Shown here one piece after another: positions 19,942-30,558 of a stretch of 64,000 nucleotides of DNA (position 1 is its first letter; each line of letters opens with the position of its first letter). This stretch comes from Clostridium sp. CS001 (GTDB lineage: Bacteria; Bacillota; Clostridia; Clostridiales; Clostridiaceae). The translations under genes and the position numbers were made by a program. The stretch covers positions 34,632 through 98,631 of the forward strand of contig NZ_JAIZZN010000014.1 of the NCBI RefSeq assembly GCF_020443565.1, in the 5' to 3' direction. Under the pieces are notes generated by a model that saw nothing but the letters and a program-made list of their open reading frames with translations, did no database searches and was not told the origin of the DNA.

Positions 19942-20561
19942 TATATATACACCTCCTCAATTTTAGATACAGCATCCTTTGTAACTATGAATTTTTCATA
20001 CTTAAGTATGTCATAAACATTCAAATTATTTACTGGTGATACTTGTACTCCAGGTATGTTTCTTGCTGATCTATAAACGTTTTGATTTGATTCTTCAACA
20101 ACTATTAAAGTTTTCTTAGCATCAAAAGCTTTTAAAACTTCTATCATTGCTTTAGTGTTTGGTGAATCAAAATCTAAATTGTCTATAACCATCATTTCAT
20201 TAGCAACCACTTTACATGATAAAGCAGATTTAAATGCAACTTTTCTCATACTCTTTGGTACTGAAACACGGTAATCTCTTGGCTTTGGAGCAAATACTAT
20301 ACCACCATGTATCCATTGTGGCGCTCTAATAGAACCTTGTCTTGCTCTACCAGTTCCTTTTTGTCTCCACGGTTTAATACCACCGCCTCGAACTTCAGCT
20401 CTAGTTTTAGATGATTGAGTACCTTGTCTTTTATTTGCTAGTTGTGCTAATACAACCTGGTGCATAGCATCCGTGTTGATCTCAACTCCAAATAAACTTT
20501 CATTCAACTCAATATCTCCAACTTTTTGTCCTTGTTTATTTAATATATCTAATGTAAGCAT
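19941..20561 (-). CDS. rplD: 50S ribosomal protein L4
   Basis: L4 (uL4) lines the tunnel constriction with L22. The 206 residues include the long tunnel loop region [25 protein letters not shown] and [12 protein letters not shown]. In E. coli L4 also represses its own S10 operon through the leader RNA; here the S10 transcript likewise begins with a structured leader, so a comparable role is possible, but its elements are not those of E. coli. Confidence 0.98.
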   Translation of the reverse strand: MLTLDILNKQGQKVGDIELNESLFGVEINTDAMHQVVLAQLANKRQGTQSSKTRAEVRGGGIKPWRQKGTGRARQGSIRAPQWIHGGIVFAPKPRDYRVSVPKSMRKVAFKSALSCKVVANEMMVIDNLDFDSPNTKAMIEVLKAFDAKKTLIVVEESNQNVYRSARNIPGVQVSPVNNLNVYDILKYEKFIVTKDAVSKIEEVYI

Positions 20562-20584
20562 TCTGCATCCTCCTTTCTCTAAGG

Positions 20585-21214
20585 TTACGCTTTAACAGCG
20601 TTTCTTATTACAACTGTGCCTTTGTTTGGTCCCGGTATTCCACCTTTAATTAGTATAATGTTCTTTTCAGGCATTACTTTAACTACTTCAAGATTTATTA
20701 CTGTTCTTTTAACATGACCCATGTGACCTGGCATATGTTTGTTTTTAAATGTTTTTGATGGATCAGAAGATGCTCCCATTGATCCAACTGCTCTATGGAA
20801 CTTAGATCCGTGACTCATAGGTCCTCTAGAAGCATTCCATCTTTTAATTACACCTTGGAATCCTTTTCCTTTTGAGATTCCTGATACGTCAATTTTTTCT
20901 CCAGCAGCAAATATATCTGCCGTGAATTCTTGACCTACTTCATAAGTGCTTACGTCCTCTAATCTGAATTCTTTTACAAATCTTTTTAAAGGTGATCCTG
21001 CTTTTTTAAATTGTCCTTGCATTGGCTTGTTAACTAACTTCTCTCTTATGTCACCGAAACCAACTTTAATTGCATTATAACCATCATTTTCTACAGTTTT
21101 AATTTGAATAACAACACATGGACCTGCTTCAACAACTGTTACTGGAACAACCCTTCTATTTTCATCAAATATTTGAGTCATACCAAGTTTTTTACCCATT
21201 ATTGCTTTTTTCAT
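20585..21214 (-). CDS. rplC: 50S ribosomal protein L3
   Basis: L3 (uL3) is one of the two assembly initiators of the 50S subunit. The 209 residues open [25 protein letters not shown] and include [36 protein letters not shown] core and [19 protein letters not shown]. It lies 121 bases after rpsJ. Confidence 0.98.
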   Translation of the reverse strand: MKKAIMGKKLGMTQIFDENRRVVPVTVVEAGPCVVIQIKTVENDGYNAIKVGFGDIREKLVNKPMQGQFKKAGSPLKRFVKEFRLEDVSTYEVGQEFTADIFAAGEKIDVSGISKGKGFQGVIKRWNASRGPMSHGSKFHRAVGSMGASSDPSKTFKNKHMPGHMGHVKRTVINLEVVKVMPEKNIILIKGGIPGPNKGTVVIRNAVKA

Positions 21215-21335
21215 GAAAATACACCTCCTACTTATTAGCGGACCACAGCAGTGATCATAATAGTTAGTAATAGTTATCTATTACTTACGCACAGTGAATT
21301 GCACTAATGCGTTTCATCGCACTTTATATGTACGC

Positions 21336-21644
21336 TTATAATTTTATTTCGATATCAACACCAGCTGGTAAGTCGAGTCTCATTAGAGCATCAACAGTTT
21401 TAGGTGAAGGACTAATTATATCTATTAGTCTTTTATGAGTTCTTATTTCAAATTGCTCTCTTGAATCTTTGTATTTGTGTGGAGCTTTCAAGATTGTGAT
21501 TATATCTTTCTCTGTAGGTAGTGGTACTGGACCAGCTACTTTAGCTCCTGTACTTTTAGCTGTCTGAACGATCTTCTCAGCTGATTGATCTAATATGTTG
21601 TGATCAAACGCCTTTAATCTGATTCTGATTTTTTGCTTTACCAT
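21336..21644 (-). CDS. rpsJ: 30S ribosomal protein S10 (NusE)
   Basis: S10 (uS10) belongs to the 30S head and, as NusE, to antitermination complexes. I start at the ATG at 21644 ([15 protein letters not shown]), 102 residues, the standard size, with AAAAGGAGGG upstream. [45 protein letters not shown] core is clear. The frame stays open 57 codons further upstream through the structured leader; I regard those codons as untranslated RNA. It heads the S10 operon. Confidence 0.98.
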   Translation of the reverse strand: MVKQKIRIRLKAFDHNILDQSAEKIVQTAKSTGAKVAGPVPLPTEKDIITILKAPHKYKDSREQFEIRTHKRLIDIISPSPKTVDALMRLDLPAGVDIEIKL

Positions 21645-21848
21645 TAATATTCCCTCCTTTTCATCGCACGCTATACTTCTTACGTGCAACAGCGGATGTT
21701 CTGTAAACTGTTCCGGGTGTTGCATGCAATAATTGCATGGAACAATCACAGGAACTCCGTCGCCCGATTCAAGATCAGGACATGCTCGGTGAAGAATTAC
21801 CCGGAAGTCCGGCAACCTCTTACCTCATCGCTGTTACCACATTACAAC
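21645..21848 (-). promoter_or_regulatory. Highly structured S10-operon leader RNA
   Basis: The approximately 200-base leader is visibly richer in G and C than its surroundings and folds into a nested structure by exact complementarity. The closing helix pairs 21826-21840 with 21684-21698 (AACAGCG/CGCUGUU plus AUG/CAU and GUG/CAC). GUAA/UUAC extends it (21820-21823 with 21703-21706). An 8-bp helix UUCCGGGU/ACCCGGAA pairs 21799-21806 with 21711-21718. Inside are two hairpins: a 7-bp CATGCAA/TTGCATG stem (21723-21739) and CCTGAT/ATCGGG (21763-21779). A competing GCACG/CGUGC hairpin just before the ribosome site shares bases with the closing helix. This suggests a translational or transcriptional switch; the ligand is unknown. 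Confidence 0.75.
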
Positions 21849-21854
21849 TTCTAA

Positions 21855-21883
21855 ATTATACAACATTTCTTTTACTTTGACAA
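21855..21883 (-). promoter_or_regulatory. Sigma-A promoter of the S10 operon
   Basis: TTGTCA (21878-21883), a 17-base spacer and TATAAT (21855-21860) on the minus strand place the start near 21848. AT-rich sequence upstream of -35 may act as an UP element. Confidence 0.88.
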
Positions 21884-21956
21884 GTATTTTTTTTATTATT
21901 TTACAATTAAAAAATCTAAGGTCATTATTTTTATATCGGAATGATTTTTATTAAAT

Positions 21957-21990
21957 TTAAAAGGAGAAGAGCGTCCTCTTCCCCTTAATA
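21957..21990 (-). terminator. Terminator after tuf1
   Basis: An 11-bp GC-rich stem (AAGGGGAAGAG with CTCTTCTCCTT, one G-U pair; 21961-21986) is followed on the minus strand by a short T/A tract. It separates tuf1 from the S10 promoter. A second AT palindrome (AATAATAAAAGCTTTTATTAT, shortened here to its halves ATAATAAAAG/CTTTTATTAT) lies just before it. Confidence 0.75.
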
Positions 21991-22051
21991 ATAAAAGCTT
22001 TTATTATGATAATTTATCATCAATTGATGTCTTTATATATTCTAATTCTTA

Positions 22052-23245
22052 TTATTTAACTATTGAAGTAACAACTCCTGAGCCTACTGTTCTTCCACCT
22101 TCTCTGATTGCAAATCTTAATCCTTCATCCATTGCTACTTGAGTGATTAATTCAACATTCATGTCAATGTGGTCTCCTGGCATTACCATTTCCATTCCGT
22201 CTGGTAATTTGATTGAACCTGTTACGTCAGTTGTTCTAAAGTAAAACTGTGGTCTGTATCCGTCGAAGAATGGAGTGTGTCTTCCGCCTTCTTCTTTTTT
22301 AAGTACATATACTTGACCTACAAATTTATCATGTGGGTGTACTGAACCTGGCTTAGAAAGCACTTGTCCTCTTTGAATGTCAGTTCTTTGTACTCCTCTT
22401 AATAATGCTCCGATGTTGTCTCCTGCCATTGCTGAATCAAGAAGCTTTCTGAACATCTCTACTCCTGTACATACTACTTTTCTTTTATCTTCGCTAAGTC
22501 CAACTATTTCTACTTCTTCTCCAACTTTAAGTACTCCAGTTTCAACTCTTCCTGTTGCTACTGTTCCTCTTCCTGTAATTGTAAATACGTCTTCTACAGG
22601 CATTAAGAATGGTTTGTCTGTTAATCTTGTTGGTGTTGGAATGTAAGTGTCTACAGCTTCCATTAAATCAAGTATGCATTTTGATGCTTCTGGATCTGTT
22701 GGATTTTCTAATGCTTTTAATGCTGATCCTGTTACTACTGGAATGTCATCGCCTGGGAAGTCATACTCGCTTAATAGTTCTCTGATTTCCATTTCAACTA
22801 ATTCTAATAATTCTGGGTCATCTACCATATCTGCTTTGTTTAAGAATACTACTATATATCCTACTCCAACTCTGCTTGCTAATAGTATATGCTCTCTTGT
22901 TTGAGGCATTGGACCATCTGCAGCACTAACAACTAGTATTGCTCCGTCCATTTGTGCTGCTCCTGTGATCATGTTCTTTACATAATCCGCGTGACCTGGG
23001 CAATCAACATGTGCATAGTGTCTTGTATCTGTTTGATACTCAACGTGTGATGTATTGATTGTAATTCCTCTTTCTCTTTCCTCTGGTGCTTTATCAATTT
23101 GGTCAAATCTTGATGCTTCAGCCAATCCTTTTGTTGAAAGTACCGCTGTTATTGCTGCTGTCAATGTAGTCTTACCGTGATCTACGTGTCCTATTGTTCC
23201 AATGTTTACGTGTGGTTTGCTTCTTTCAAATTTTGCCTTTGCCAT
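22052..23245 (-). CDS. tuf: Elongation factor Tu, copy 1
   Basis: EF-Tu delivers aminoacyl-tRNA to the ribosome. The 397 residues show G1 GHVDHGKTT (19-27), G3 DCPGH with the catalytic His, NKADM and SAL, plus domains 2 and 3. This copy closes the str operon after fusA. It differs from the second copy at 38 kb at only two residues (Q291 and S297 here, E and A there) and is almost identical in DNA, which implies recent gene conversion. AAGGAGG precedes the ATG. Confidence 0.99.
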   Translation of the reverse strand: MAKAKFERSKPHVNIGTIGHVDHGKTTLTAAITAVLSTKGLAEASRFDQIDKAPEERERGITINTSHVEYQTDTRHYAHVDCPGHADYVKNMITGAAQMDGAILVVSAADGPMPQTREHILLASRVGVGYIVVFLNKADMVDDPELLELVEMEIRELLSEYDFPGDDIPVVTGSALKALENPTDPEASKCILDLMEAVDTYIPTPTRLTDKPFLMPVEDVFTITGRGTVATGRVETGVLKVGEEVEIVGLSEDKRKVVCTGVEMFRKLLDSAMAGDNIGALLRGVQRTDIQRGQVLSKPGSVHPHDKFVGQVYVLKKEEGGRHTPFFDGYRPQFYFRTTDVTGSIKLPDGMEMVMPGDHIDMNVELITQVAMDEGLRFAIREGGRTVGSGVVTSIVK

Positions 23246-23370
23246 TTTGTATTCCTCCTTATATTTGCATCTTAATTTCTATTTTAAATTATTAGAAAAT
23301 AATTGGTTTGTATTTATAAATAGCACATCACCAAATATTAGTCTATTTAGATATGCCACTATTTAATATT

Positions 23371-25440
23371 TTACTGTTGTTTATTTCCTACTACTTGTTC
23401 TTGTATATTCTTTGGTGCTGCCTCATATGCAGCAAATTCCATACTGTATACTCCTCTACCTTGAGTTCTTGATCTAAGTGTAGTAGAGTAACCAAACATT
23501 TCTGATAATGGAACCATTGCTCTAATTACTTGAGCTCCTGCCACAGAGTCCATTCCTTCTATTCTACCTCTTCTTGAGTTAAGGTCACCTATAACGTCTC
23601 CCATGTAATCTTCTGGCACAGTTACTTCAACCTTCATGATTGGTTCTAAGAGTACTGGATCTGCTTTTGCCATAGCATTCTTAAATGCCATAGAACCTGC
23701 AATCTTAAATGCCATTTCATTAGAGTCAACATCATGGTATGATCCATCAATAACTCTAACCTTAAAGTTAAGAACTGGATATCCACCAAGTATACCATTT
23801 TGTGATGCTTCTTTAATTCCAGTTTCGATAGGAGCTATATATTCTCTTGGAATTGATCCTCCTACAGTAGCATTTTCAAATGAGTAAGGCTCTGTAGTTG
23901 GTATTAATTCTATCCAACAGTGACCGTATTGTCCACGTCCACCTGATTGTCTAACGAATTTACCTTCAGCTTTAACTTCTTTACGTATTGTTTCTTTATA
24001 TGCAACTTGTGGCTTACCTACGTTACATTCAACTTTAAATTCTCTTGTTAATCTGTCAACAATAATTTCTAAGTGAAGCTCACCCATACCACCAATTATC
24101 GTATCACCTGTTTCTTGATCAGTAAAAGTTTTAAAAGTCGGATCTTCTTCAGCAAGCTTTGAAAGTGCAATACCCATTTTTTCTTGACTAGCTTTTGTTT
24201 TTGGTTCAATAGCTACATGAATAACTGGATCTGGGAATTCCATACTTTCAAGTAATATTGGATGATCTTCATCACATAAAGTTTCCCCTGTAGTTGTCAT
24301 TTTAAGACCAATTACTGCACCTAACTCTCCTGCACGTAATTCTTCAACTTCTTCTCTGTGATTAGCATGCATTTTAACTAGTCTACCAATTCTTTCCTTT
24401 TTACCTTTGTTAGCGTTTAATACATATGTACCACTTTTCATTATACCTGAGTAAACTCTTGTAAATGCAAGTCTACCAACAAAAGGATCCGTAGCAATTT
24501 TAAATGCTAATGCTGCCATTGGCTCACTATCATCAGGATGTCTTTCCATTTCTTCCTTAGTATCAACATCATAGCCTTTGATAGCTGGTATATCTAATGG
24601 TGACGGCATATAATCAATAACAGCATCTATCATCATTTGAACACCCTTATTTTTATATGAAGAACCACAAACTACAGGCACTATTTCATTCTTAATTACT
24701 CCAGCTCTAAGTGCAGCTTTTAATTCTTCTTCAGTTATTTCTTCACCATCAAGATATTTCATCATTAGTGCTTCATCTAGTTCAGCTACTGCTTCAACCA
24801 AAGCTGCTCTATATTCCGCTGCTTGTTCTTTCATATCTTCTGGAATTTCTGTTTCTTCTATTTCTTTTCCTAAGTCATCTTTATAGACTTCTGCAACATT
24901 TCTAACTAAATCTATAATTCCTACAAATACATCTTCTTTACCTATTGGTAGTTGTATTGGAACTGCATTTGCTTTTAGTCTGTCTCTCATCATTCCAACA
25001 ACTCTAAAGAAATCCGCACCCATTATATCCATCTTGTTAACATATGCCATTCTTGGAACTGAATACTTATTACCTTGTCTCCATACTGTTTCAGATTGAG
25101 GTTCAACTCCACCCTTTGCACAGAACACAGATACTGCACCATCAAGAACTCTTAAAGATCTTTCAACTTCAACTGTAAAATCTACGTGTCCTGGTGTATC
25201 AATAATATTTATATTATGACCTCTCCAAAAACAAGTTGTAGCAGCCGATGTTATTGTTATTCCTCTTTCTTGCTCTTGTACCATCCAATCCATGGTAGCT
25301 CCACCTTCATGAACCTCGCCAATCTTGTGTGTTTTTCCTGTATAGAATAATATACGCTCAGTTGTTGTTGTTTTACCAGCATCAATGTGAGCCATAATTC
25401 CTATATTACGAAATTTGTCTAAAGAATATTCTCTACCCAA
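23371..25440 (-). CDS. fusA: Elongation factor G
   Basis: EF-G drives translocation and, with RRF, ribosome recycling. The 689 residues carry G1 [15 protein letters not shown] (17-31), switch I, G3 [11 protein letters not shown] with the catalytic His, and NKMD. Domains II-V follow, with the domain IV block [16 protein letters not shown] and the domain V end [13 protein letters not shown]. It lies between rpsG and tuf1. A second, divergent EF-G-like gene is at 61.2-63.3 kb; this one has every canonical GTPase residue and is the housekeeping factor. Confidence 0.99.
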   Translation of the reverse strand: MGREYSLDKFRNIGIMAHIDAGKTTTTERILFYTGKTHKIGEVHEGGATMDWMVQEQERGITITSAATTCFWRGHNINIIDTPGHVDFTVEVERSLRVLDGAVSVFCAKGGVEPQSETVWRQGNKYSVPRMAYVNKMDIMGADFFRVVGMMRDRLKANAVPIQLPIGKEDVFVGIIDLVRNVAEVYKDDLGKEIEETEIPEDMKEQAAEYRAALVEAVAELDEALMMKYLDGEEITEEELKAALRAGVIKNEIVPVVCGSSYKNKGVQMMIDAVIDYMPSPLDIPAIKGYDVDTKEEMERHPDDSEPMAALAFKIATDPFVGRLAFTRVYSGIMKSGTYVLNANKGKKERIGRLVKMHANHREEVEELRAGELGAVIGLKMTTTGETLCDEDHPILLESMEFPDPVIHVAIEPKTKASQEKMGIALSKLAEEDPTFKTFTDQETGDTIIGGMGELHLEIIVDRLTREFKVECNVGKPQVAYKETIRKEVKAEGKFVRQSGGRGQYGHCWIELIPTTEPYSFENATVGGSIPREYIAPIETGIKEASQNGILGGYPVLNFKVRVIDGSYHDVDSNEMAFKIAGSMAFKNAMAKADPVLLEPIMKVEVTVPEDYMGDVIGDLNSRRGRIEGMDSVAGAQVIRAMVPLSEMFGYSTTLRSRTQGRGVYSMEFAAYEAAPKNIQEQVVGNKQQ

Positions 25441-25514
25441 TGTTTGTTCCTCCTCTTAACGAGTGATTTTAAATTTGACAAAACTGTCTTGGCATAGCCA
25501 AAACAGTTTTAATA

Positions 25515-26066
<552 letters not shown>

Positions 26067-26131
26067 TTATGTAAATATACAAATTATCATATATATAAAT
26101 GCTGAAGACATTGCACCTTTAACTCAAAGTA

Positions 26132-26512
26132 TTATTTTTTTACCTTTGGTCTTTTAGCACCGTATTTAGATCTACTTTGTAGTCTGTTAGCTACACCAGC
26201 TGCGTCTAATGTCCCTCTGATGATGTGATATCTAACTCCTGGTAAATCTTTAACTTTTCCACCTCTTATAAGTACAACACTGTGTTCTTGTAAGTTGTGT
26301 CCTACACCTGGTATATAAGCACTCACTTCGTATCCGTTTGTAAGTCTAACTCTTGCTACTTTTCTTAATGCAGAGTTTGGCTTTTTAGGAGTTGTTGTTT
26401 TAACTACTGTACAAACACCTCTTTTTTGTGGACACTCTTTTAATGCTGGTGAGGATGATTTTGTTGCTAATGTCTTTCTGCCTTTTCTTACTAATTGGTT
26501 AATAGTTGGCAT
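26132..26512 (-). CDS. rpsL: 30S ribosomal protein S12
   Basis: S12 (uS12) lies at the decoding centre and determines streptomycin response. The 126 residues read [19 protein letters not shown] at the start. The two classic resistance sites are wild type: [13 protein letters not shown] and [15 protein letters not shown] keep their lysines. It lies downstream of the L7Ae-like gene and upstream of rpsG. Confidence 0.99.
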   Translation of the reverse strand: MPTINQLVRKGRKTLATKSSSPALKECPQKRGVCTVVKTTTPKKPNSALRKVARVRLTNGYEVSAYIPGVGHNLQEHSVVLIRGGKVKDLPGVRYHIIRGTLDAAGVANRLQSRSKYGAKRPKVKK

Positions 26513-26628
26513 GTTTTCACCTCCTTATTTTTATAAGCTTAACTTCATTTATATCAACGCAATGTAACATAAATCGATGTTTATATTACCGCATGATATA
26601 TCTATATTGTTTAGTTACTAGCATTAAT

Positions 26629-26871
26629 TTATTCTTCGAGAAGCAATGCTGTTGCAGATGCAACATCTATGTCACAAAGATTTCCTAGTTCTTTCATTGT
26701 GTCTACAAAGATTATTTGTAGCGAATTAGCTTTGGCTAGTTCGAAAATAGGATCAGTAATATTACTATCCGCATCTTTGGCTATATACAAAACCCTGCCT
26801 TTACTACTTTTCAATGCTTTTAGGGTTTGCTTAACTCCAACGACCTTCTGTCCTACAATTTTACCTACCAT
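26629..26871 (-). CDS. L7Ae-family (YbxF-like) ribosomal/kink-turn protein
   Basis: L7Ae-like proteins such as Bacillus YbxF bind RNA kink-turns and associate with ribosomes. I start at the ATG at 26871 (MVGKIVGQKVVGVKQTLKAL), 80 residues, because GAGGAGG lies 6 bases upstream. VLYIAKDADSNITDPIFELAKANSLQI-type core and IDVASATALLLEE match the family. It lies between rpoC and rpsL, the usual Firmicute site. Its targets here are unknown; leader RNAs in this window are conceivable ones. Confidence 0.92.
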   Translation of the reverse strand: MVGKIVGQKVVGVKQTLKALKSSKGRVLYIAKDADSNITDPIFELAKANSLQIIFVDTMKELGNLCDIDVASATALLLEE

Positions 26872-26992
26872 ATCTAGCCTCCTCATAATCACAATCTTGA
26901 GATTTATCTAAACTAAGATGCATCTACTCAATTAAAATCACACACAAGCTGTATTTTATCATTTTAGTAGCACCCTGTCAACTAGTTATAAT

Positions 26993-29900
26993 TTATACTT
27001 CAAAATCATTTTCAACTTCTGGCTTTTCTTCATCTTCAGTATTTATTTTTATAGTTCTATATCTTGTCATACCAGTACCAGCTGGTATTAGCTTACCAAT
27101 TATTACATTTTCCTTTAATCCAAGTAATGGATCAATTTTACCTTTAATAGCTGCATCAGTAAGCACTCTTGTAGTTTCTTGGAATGACGCTGCTGATAGG
27201 AATGATTCAGTTGCAAGTGCGGCTTTTGTTATACCTAGTAGAGAGATTTTTCCTTCTGCAGGCACACCACCTTCAGCTTCAACCTTCGCATTAGCATCTT
27301 CAAAAGCAAAAATATCAACTAAGTTTCCTGGTAGTAATTCAGTATCTCCAGATTCCTCAACTTTCACTTTTCTTGTCATTTGTCTTACAACAACCTCTAA
27401 ATGCTTATCATTAATATCAACACCTTGAAGTCTATAAACCTTTTGTACCTCTGATGATAAGTAATTTTTAACTCCATTAACCCCTTTGATTCTTAATATA
27501 TCATGTGGATTAACTGATCCTTCGATTACCTCATCTCCAGCTTCTATCCTATCTCCATTTGCAACTTTTAATCTTGATCCAAATGGTATATCATAGCTAA
27601 ATTCTTCTCCTGAATCACTAACTACAATTACAACTCTCTTTTTCTTAGTATCTTCCATTTTAACACTACCACACACATCACTTACTATTGCCAAACCCTT
27701 TGGTTTTCTAGCTTCAAATAATTCCTCAACCCTTGGAAGACCTTGAGTTATATCTGATCCAGCTACTCCACCTGTATGGAATGTTCTCATTGTAAGTTGT
27801 GTTCCTGGCTCTCCTATGGATTGAGCTGCAATTATACCTACAGCTTCTCCAATATTGATTTTTTGTGAAGTTGCCATATTCATTCCATAACACTTAGCAC
27901 AAACTCCAATTTTAGCCCTGCATGTAAATACTGATCTAATTCTAACTTTCTTTACGCCAGCCTTTTGAACTTCTTCCGCTAATTTAATATCCATGTATTC
28001 ATCCTTAGGAACTATTACTACTCCTGTTTTCGGATGAACAATATCCTCAGCAGAATATCTTCCAGTTAATCTTTCAACTAACTGCTCTATTACTTCACTG
28101 CCATCACGGATTTCTGAAACTTCAAAACCTTCAACAGTTCCGCAATCTTCATGTCTTACTATAACATCTTGACATACATCAACAAGTCTTCTTGTTAGAT
28201 ATCCTGAGTCAGCTGTCTTAAGAGCAGTATCTGCGTTACCTTTTCTAGCTCCGTGTGTTGAAATGAAATACTCTAATACGCTTAGTCCATCTCTAAATGA
28301 TGCTCTAATAGGTAACTCAATTATCTTACCGGATGGATTAGCCATAAGACCTCTCATACCTGCTAATTGCTTGATCTGACTCTTAGATCCTCTGGCACCT
28401 GAATCTGCCATCATGAATATTGGATTGAATTTATCCATGCTATCCATTAATGCATTTGCAACATCTTCTGTAGTCTTAGTCCATTTTTCTATTACTCTTT
28501 CATATCTTTCTTCTTCTGAAATTAATCCCCTGCGATACATTTTTTCAATTTTATCAACAGTTTCATCCGCCTCTGCAAGCAATGCTTTTTTAGCAACTGG
28601 AATTACCATGTCAGATGTAGCAACAGTAATTGCTCCAATTGTTGAGTAATGATATCCCTTAGCCTTAATTCTGTCTAGCATCTTAGAAGTTTCTGAAGGA
28701 CCATATTTTAAGTAGCACTTATCAATAATACCACCTAGGTTCTTTTTACTAACTAAGAAGTCGATCTCAAATTTCATTTCATTGCCAGGTATGCTTCTAT
28801 CAACAAATCCCAAATCTTGCGGTATGGTTTCATTAAAGATTAATTTTCCTGGTGTAGTTTCTACAATTGAAGTTATACTAACACCATTAACGATGCCAGA
28901 TACTTTAACTTTAATTTTAGCATGAATTTCAATATCCTTTACTTCATAAGCCATTATTACTTCATCTGGTGATGAGAATGATCTTCCCTCACCTTTAGCA
29001 CCATCTTTATCGAGAGTTAAGTAGTAAGCACCTAAAACCATATCTTGAGTAGGCACACACACTGGTTTACCATCGGATGGCTTCATAATATTATGTGCAG
29101 CAAGCATTAAAAATCTTGATTCAGCTTGAGCTTCTACAGATAACGGTACATGTACTGCCATTTGATCTCCATCAAAGTCAGCGTTATAAGCTGTACATAC
29201 AAGAGGATGTAGCTTAATAGCCCTTCCCTCTACAAGAACAGGTTGAAACGCTTGAATTCCTAGTCTATGAAGTGTAGGTGCACGATTTAGTAGTACTGGA
29301 TGATCAGATATTACTTCTTCAAGTACATCCCATACTTGAGGCATAACTCTTTCTACCATTCTTTTAGCACTCTTAATATTGTGAGCAACTCCGCTTCCAA
29401 CTAACTTTTTCATAACAAATGGTTTGAATAATTCTAAAGCCATCTCTCTTGGAAGTCCACATTGATACATTTTAAGTTCAGGACCAACAACTATAACAGA
29501 ACGACCTGAATAGTCAACACGCTTTCCAAGTAAGTTTTGTCTAAATCTTCCTTGCTTTCCTTTTAACATGTCAGATAGAGATTTTAAAGGTCTATTTCCT
29601 GGACCTGTAACTGGTCTTCCTCGTCTTCCATTATCAATTAATGCATCTACAGCTTCTTGAAGCATTCTTTTTTCATTTCTAACAATTATATCTGGAGCCC
29701 CTAAATCTAGAAGCTTTTTTAGCCTATTGTTTCTGTTTATAACTCTTCTATACAAGTCATTCAAATCAGAAGTAGCAAATCTTCCTCCATCTAATTGTAC
29801 CATTGGTCTTAAATCAGGAGGTATTACTGGGATTACATCAATTATCATCCATTCAGGTTTGTTTTTAGACTTTCTGAATGATTCTGATACATCTAATCTT

Positions 29901-30526
29901 CTTATACTTCTAATTCTCTTTTGCCCTGAACTTGTTTTTAGGTCTTCTTTCAATTCCTTAGATAATTCTTCTAAGTTTATATCCCTTAAAAGTACCTTTA
30001 CAGATTCAGCACCCATTCCAGCTACAAAACTATCATTTCCAAACTTATCAATAGCTTCCCTATATTCTTTTTCACTAAGGATTTGTTTTTTAAGTAATGA
30101 TGTTTCTTTTGGATCCAATACTACATAGCAAGCAAAATAAAGAATTTTTTCTAGTGATCTAGGTGACATATCTAAAATAAGTCCCATACGAGATGGTATT
30201 CCTTTGAAATACCAAATGTGAGATACTGGGGCAGCTAGTTCAATATGCCCCATTCTTTCACGTCTTACCTTAGACTTTGTAACTTCAACACCACATCTAT
30301 CACAAACTATTCCTTTATATCTTACTCTTTTGTACTTTCCACAATGGCATTCCCAATCTTTAATTGGTCCAAATATTCTCTCACAAAACAGTCCATCTCT
30401 TTCAGGTTTTAACGTTCTATAGTTTATAGTCTCAGGTTTTTTTACTTCACCTTTTGACCATTCTCTGATTTGTTCTGGTGATGCTAAACCTATTTGAATA
30501 GCATCAAAATTATTAAATTCAAACAA
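26993..30526 (-). CDS. rpoC: DNA-directed RNA polymerase subunit beta'
   Basis: Beta' holds the catalytic magnesium of RNA polymerase. The 1177 residues include the N-terminal zinc site ([23 protein letters not shown] at about 60-82, shortened here to its cysteines C60, C62, C75, C78), the catalytic [12 protein letters not shown], and the second zinc cluster ([13 protein letters not shown]). The bridge-helix and trigger-loop region ([38 protein letters not shown], two halves) is intact. It follows rpoB by 32 bases. Confidence 0.99.
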   Translation of the reverse strand: MFEFNNFDAIQIGLASPEQIREWSKGEVKKPETINYRTLKPERDGLFCERIFGPIKDWECHCGKYKRVRYKGIVCDRCGVEVTKSKVRRERMGHIELAAPVSHIWYFKGIPSRMGLILDMSPRSLEKILYFACYVVLDPKETSLLKKQILSEKEYREAIDKFGNDSFVAGMGAESVKVLLRDINLEELSKELKEDLKTSSGQKRIRSIRRLDVSESFRKSKNKPEWMIIDVIPVIPPDLRPMVQLDGGRFATSDLNDLYRRVINRNNRLKKLLDLGAPDIIVRNEKRMLQEAVDALIDNGRRGRPVTGPGNRPLKSLSDMLKGKQGRFRQNLLGKRVDYSGRSVIVVGPELKMYQCGLPREMALELFKPFVMKKLVGSGVAHNIKSAKRMVERVMPQVWDVLEEVISDHPVLLNRAPTLHRLGIQAFQPVLVEGRAIKLHPLVCTAYNADFDGDQMAVHVPLSVEAQAESRFLMLAAHNIMKPSDGKPVCVPTQDMVLGAYYLTLDKDGAKGEGRSFSSPDEVIMAYEVKDIEIHAKIKVKVSGIVNGVSITSIVETTPGKLIFNETIPQDLGFVDRSIPGNEMKFEIDFLVSKKNLGGIIDKCYLKYGPSETSKMLDRIKAKGYHYSTIGAITVATSDMVIPVAKKALLAEADETVDKIEKMYRRGLISEEERYERVIEKWTKTTEDVANALMDSMDKFNPIFMMADSGARGSKSQIKQLAGMRGLMANPSGKIIELPIRASFRDGLSVLEYFISTHGARKGNADTALKTADSGYLTRRLVDVCQDVIVRHEDCGTVEGFEVSEIRDGSEVIEQLVERLTGRYSAEDIVHPKTGVVIVPKDEYMDIKLAEEVQKAGVKKVRIRSVFTCRAKIGVCAKCYGMNMATSQKINIGEAVGIIAAQSIGEPGTQLTMRTFHTGGVAGSDITQGLPRVEELFEARKPKGLAIVSDVCGSVKMEDTKKKRVVIVVSDSGEEFSYDIPFGSRLKVANGDRIEAGDEVIEGSVNPHDILRIKGVNGVKNYLSSEVQKVYRLQGVDINDKHLEVVVRQMTRKVKVEESGDTELLPGNLVDIFAFEDANAKVEAEGGVPAEGKISLLGITKAALATESFLSAASFQETTRVLTDAAIKGKIDPLLGLKENVIIGKLIPAGTGMTRYRTIKINTEDEEKPEVENDFEV

Positions 30527-30558
30527 GGGTACATCCTCCCTTCATAATAATGTTAATT

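Noticed and set aside
21645..21815. 57-codon in-frame extension of rpsJ with an alternative TTG start
   Set aside because: Codon use is unlike the rest (many GC-rich codons), S10 is 102 residues everywhere, and the bases are explained by paired helices. Proteomics could reopen it.
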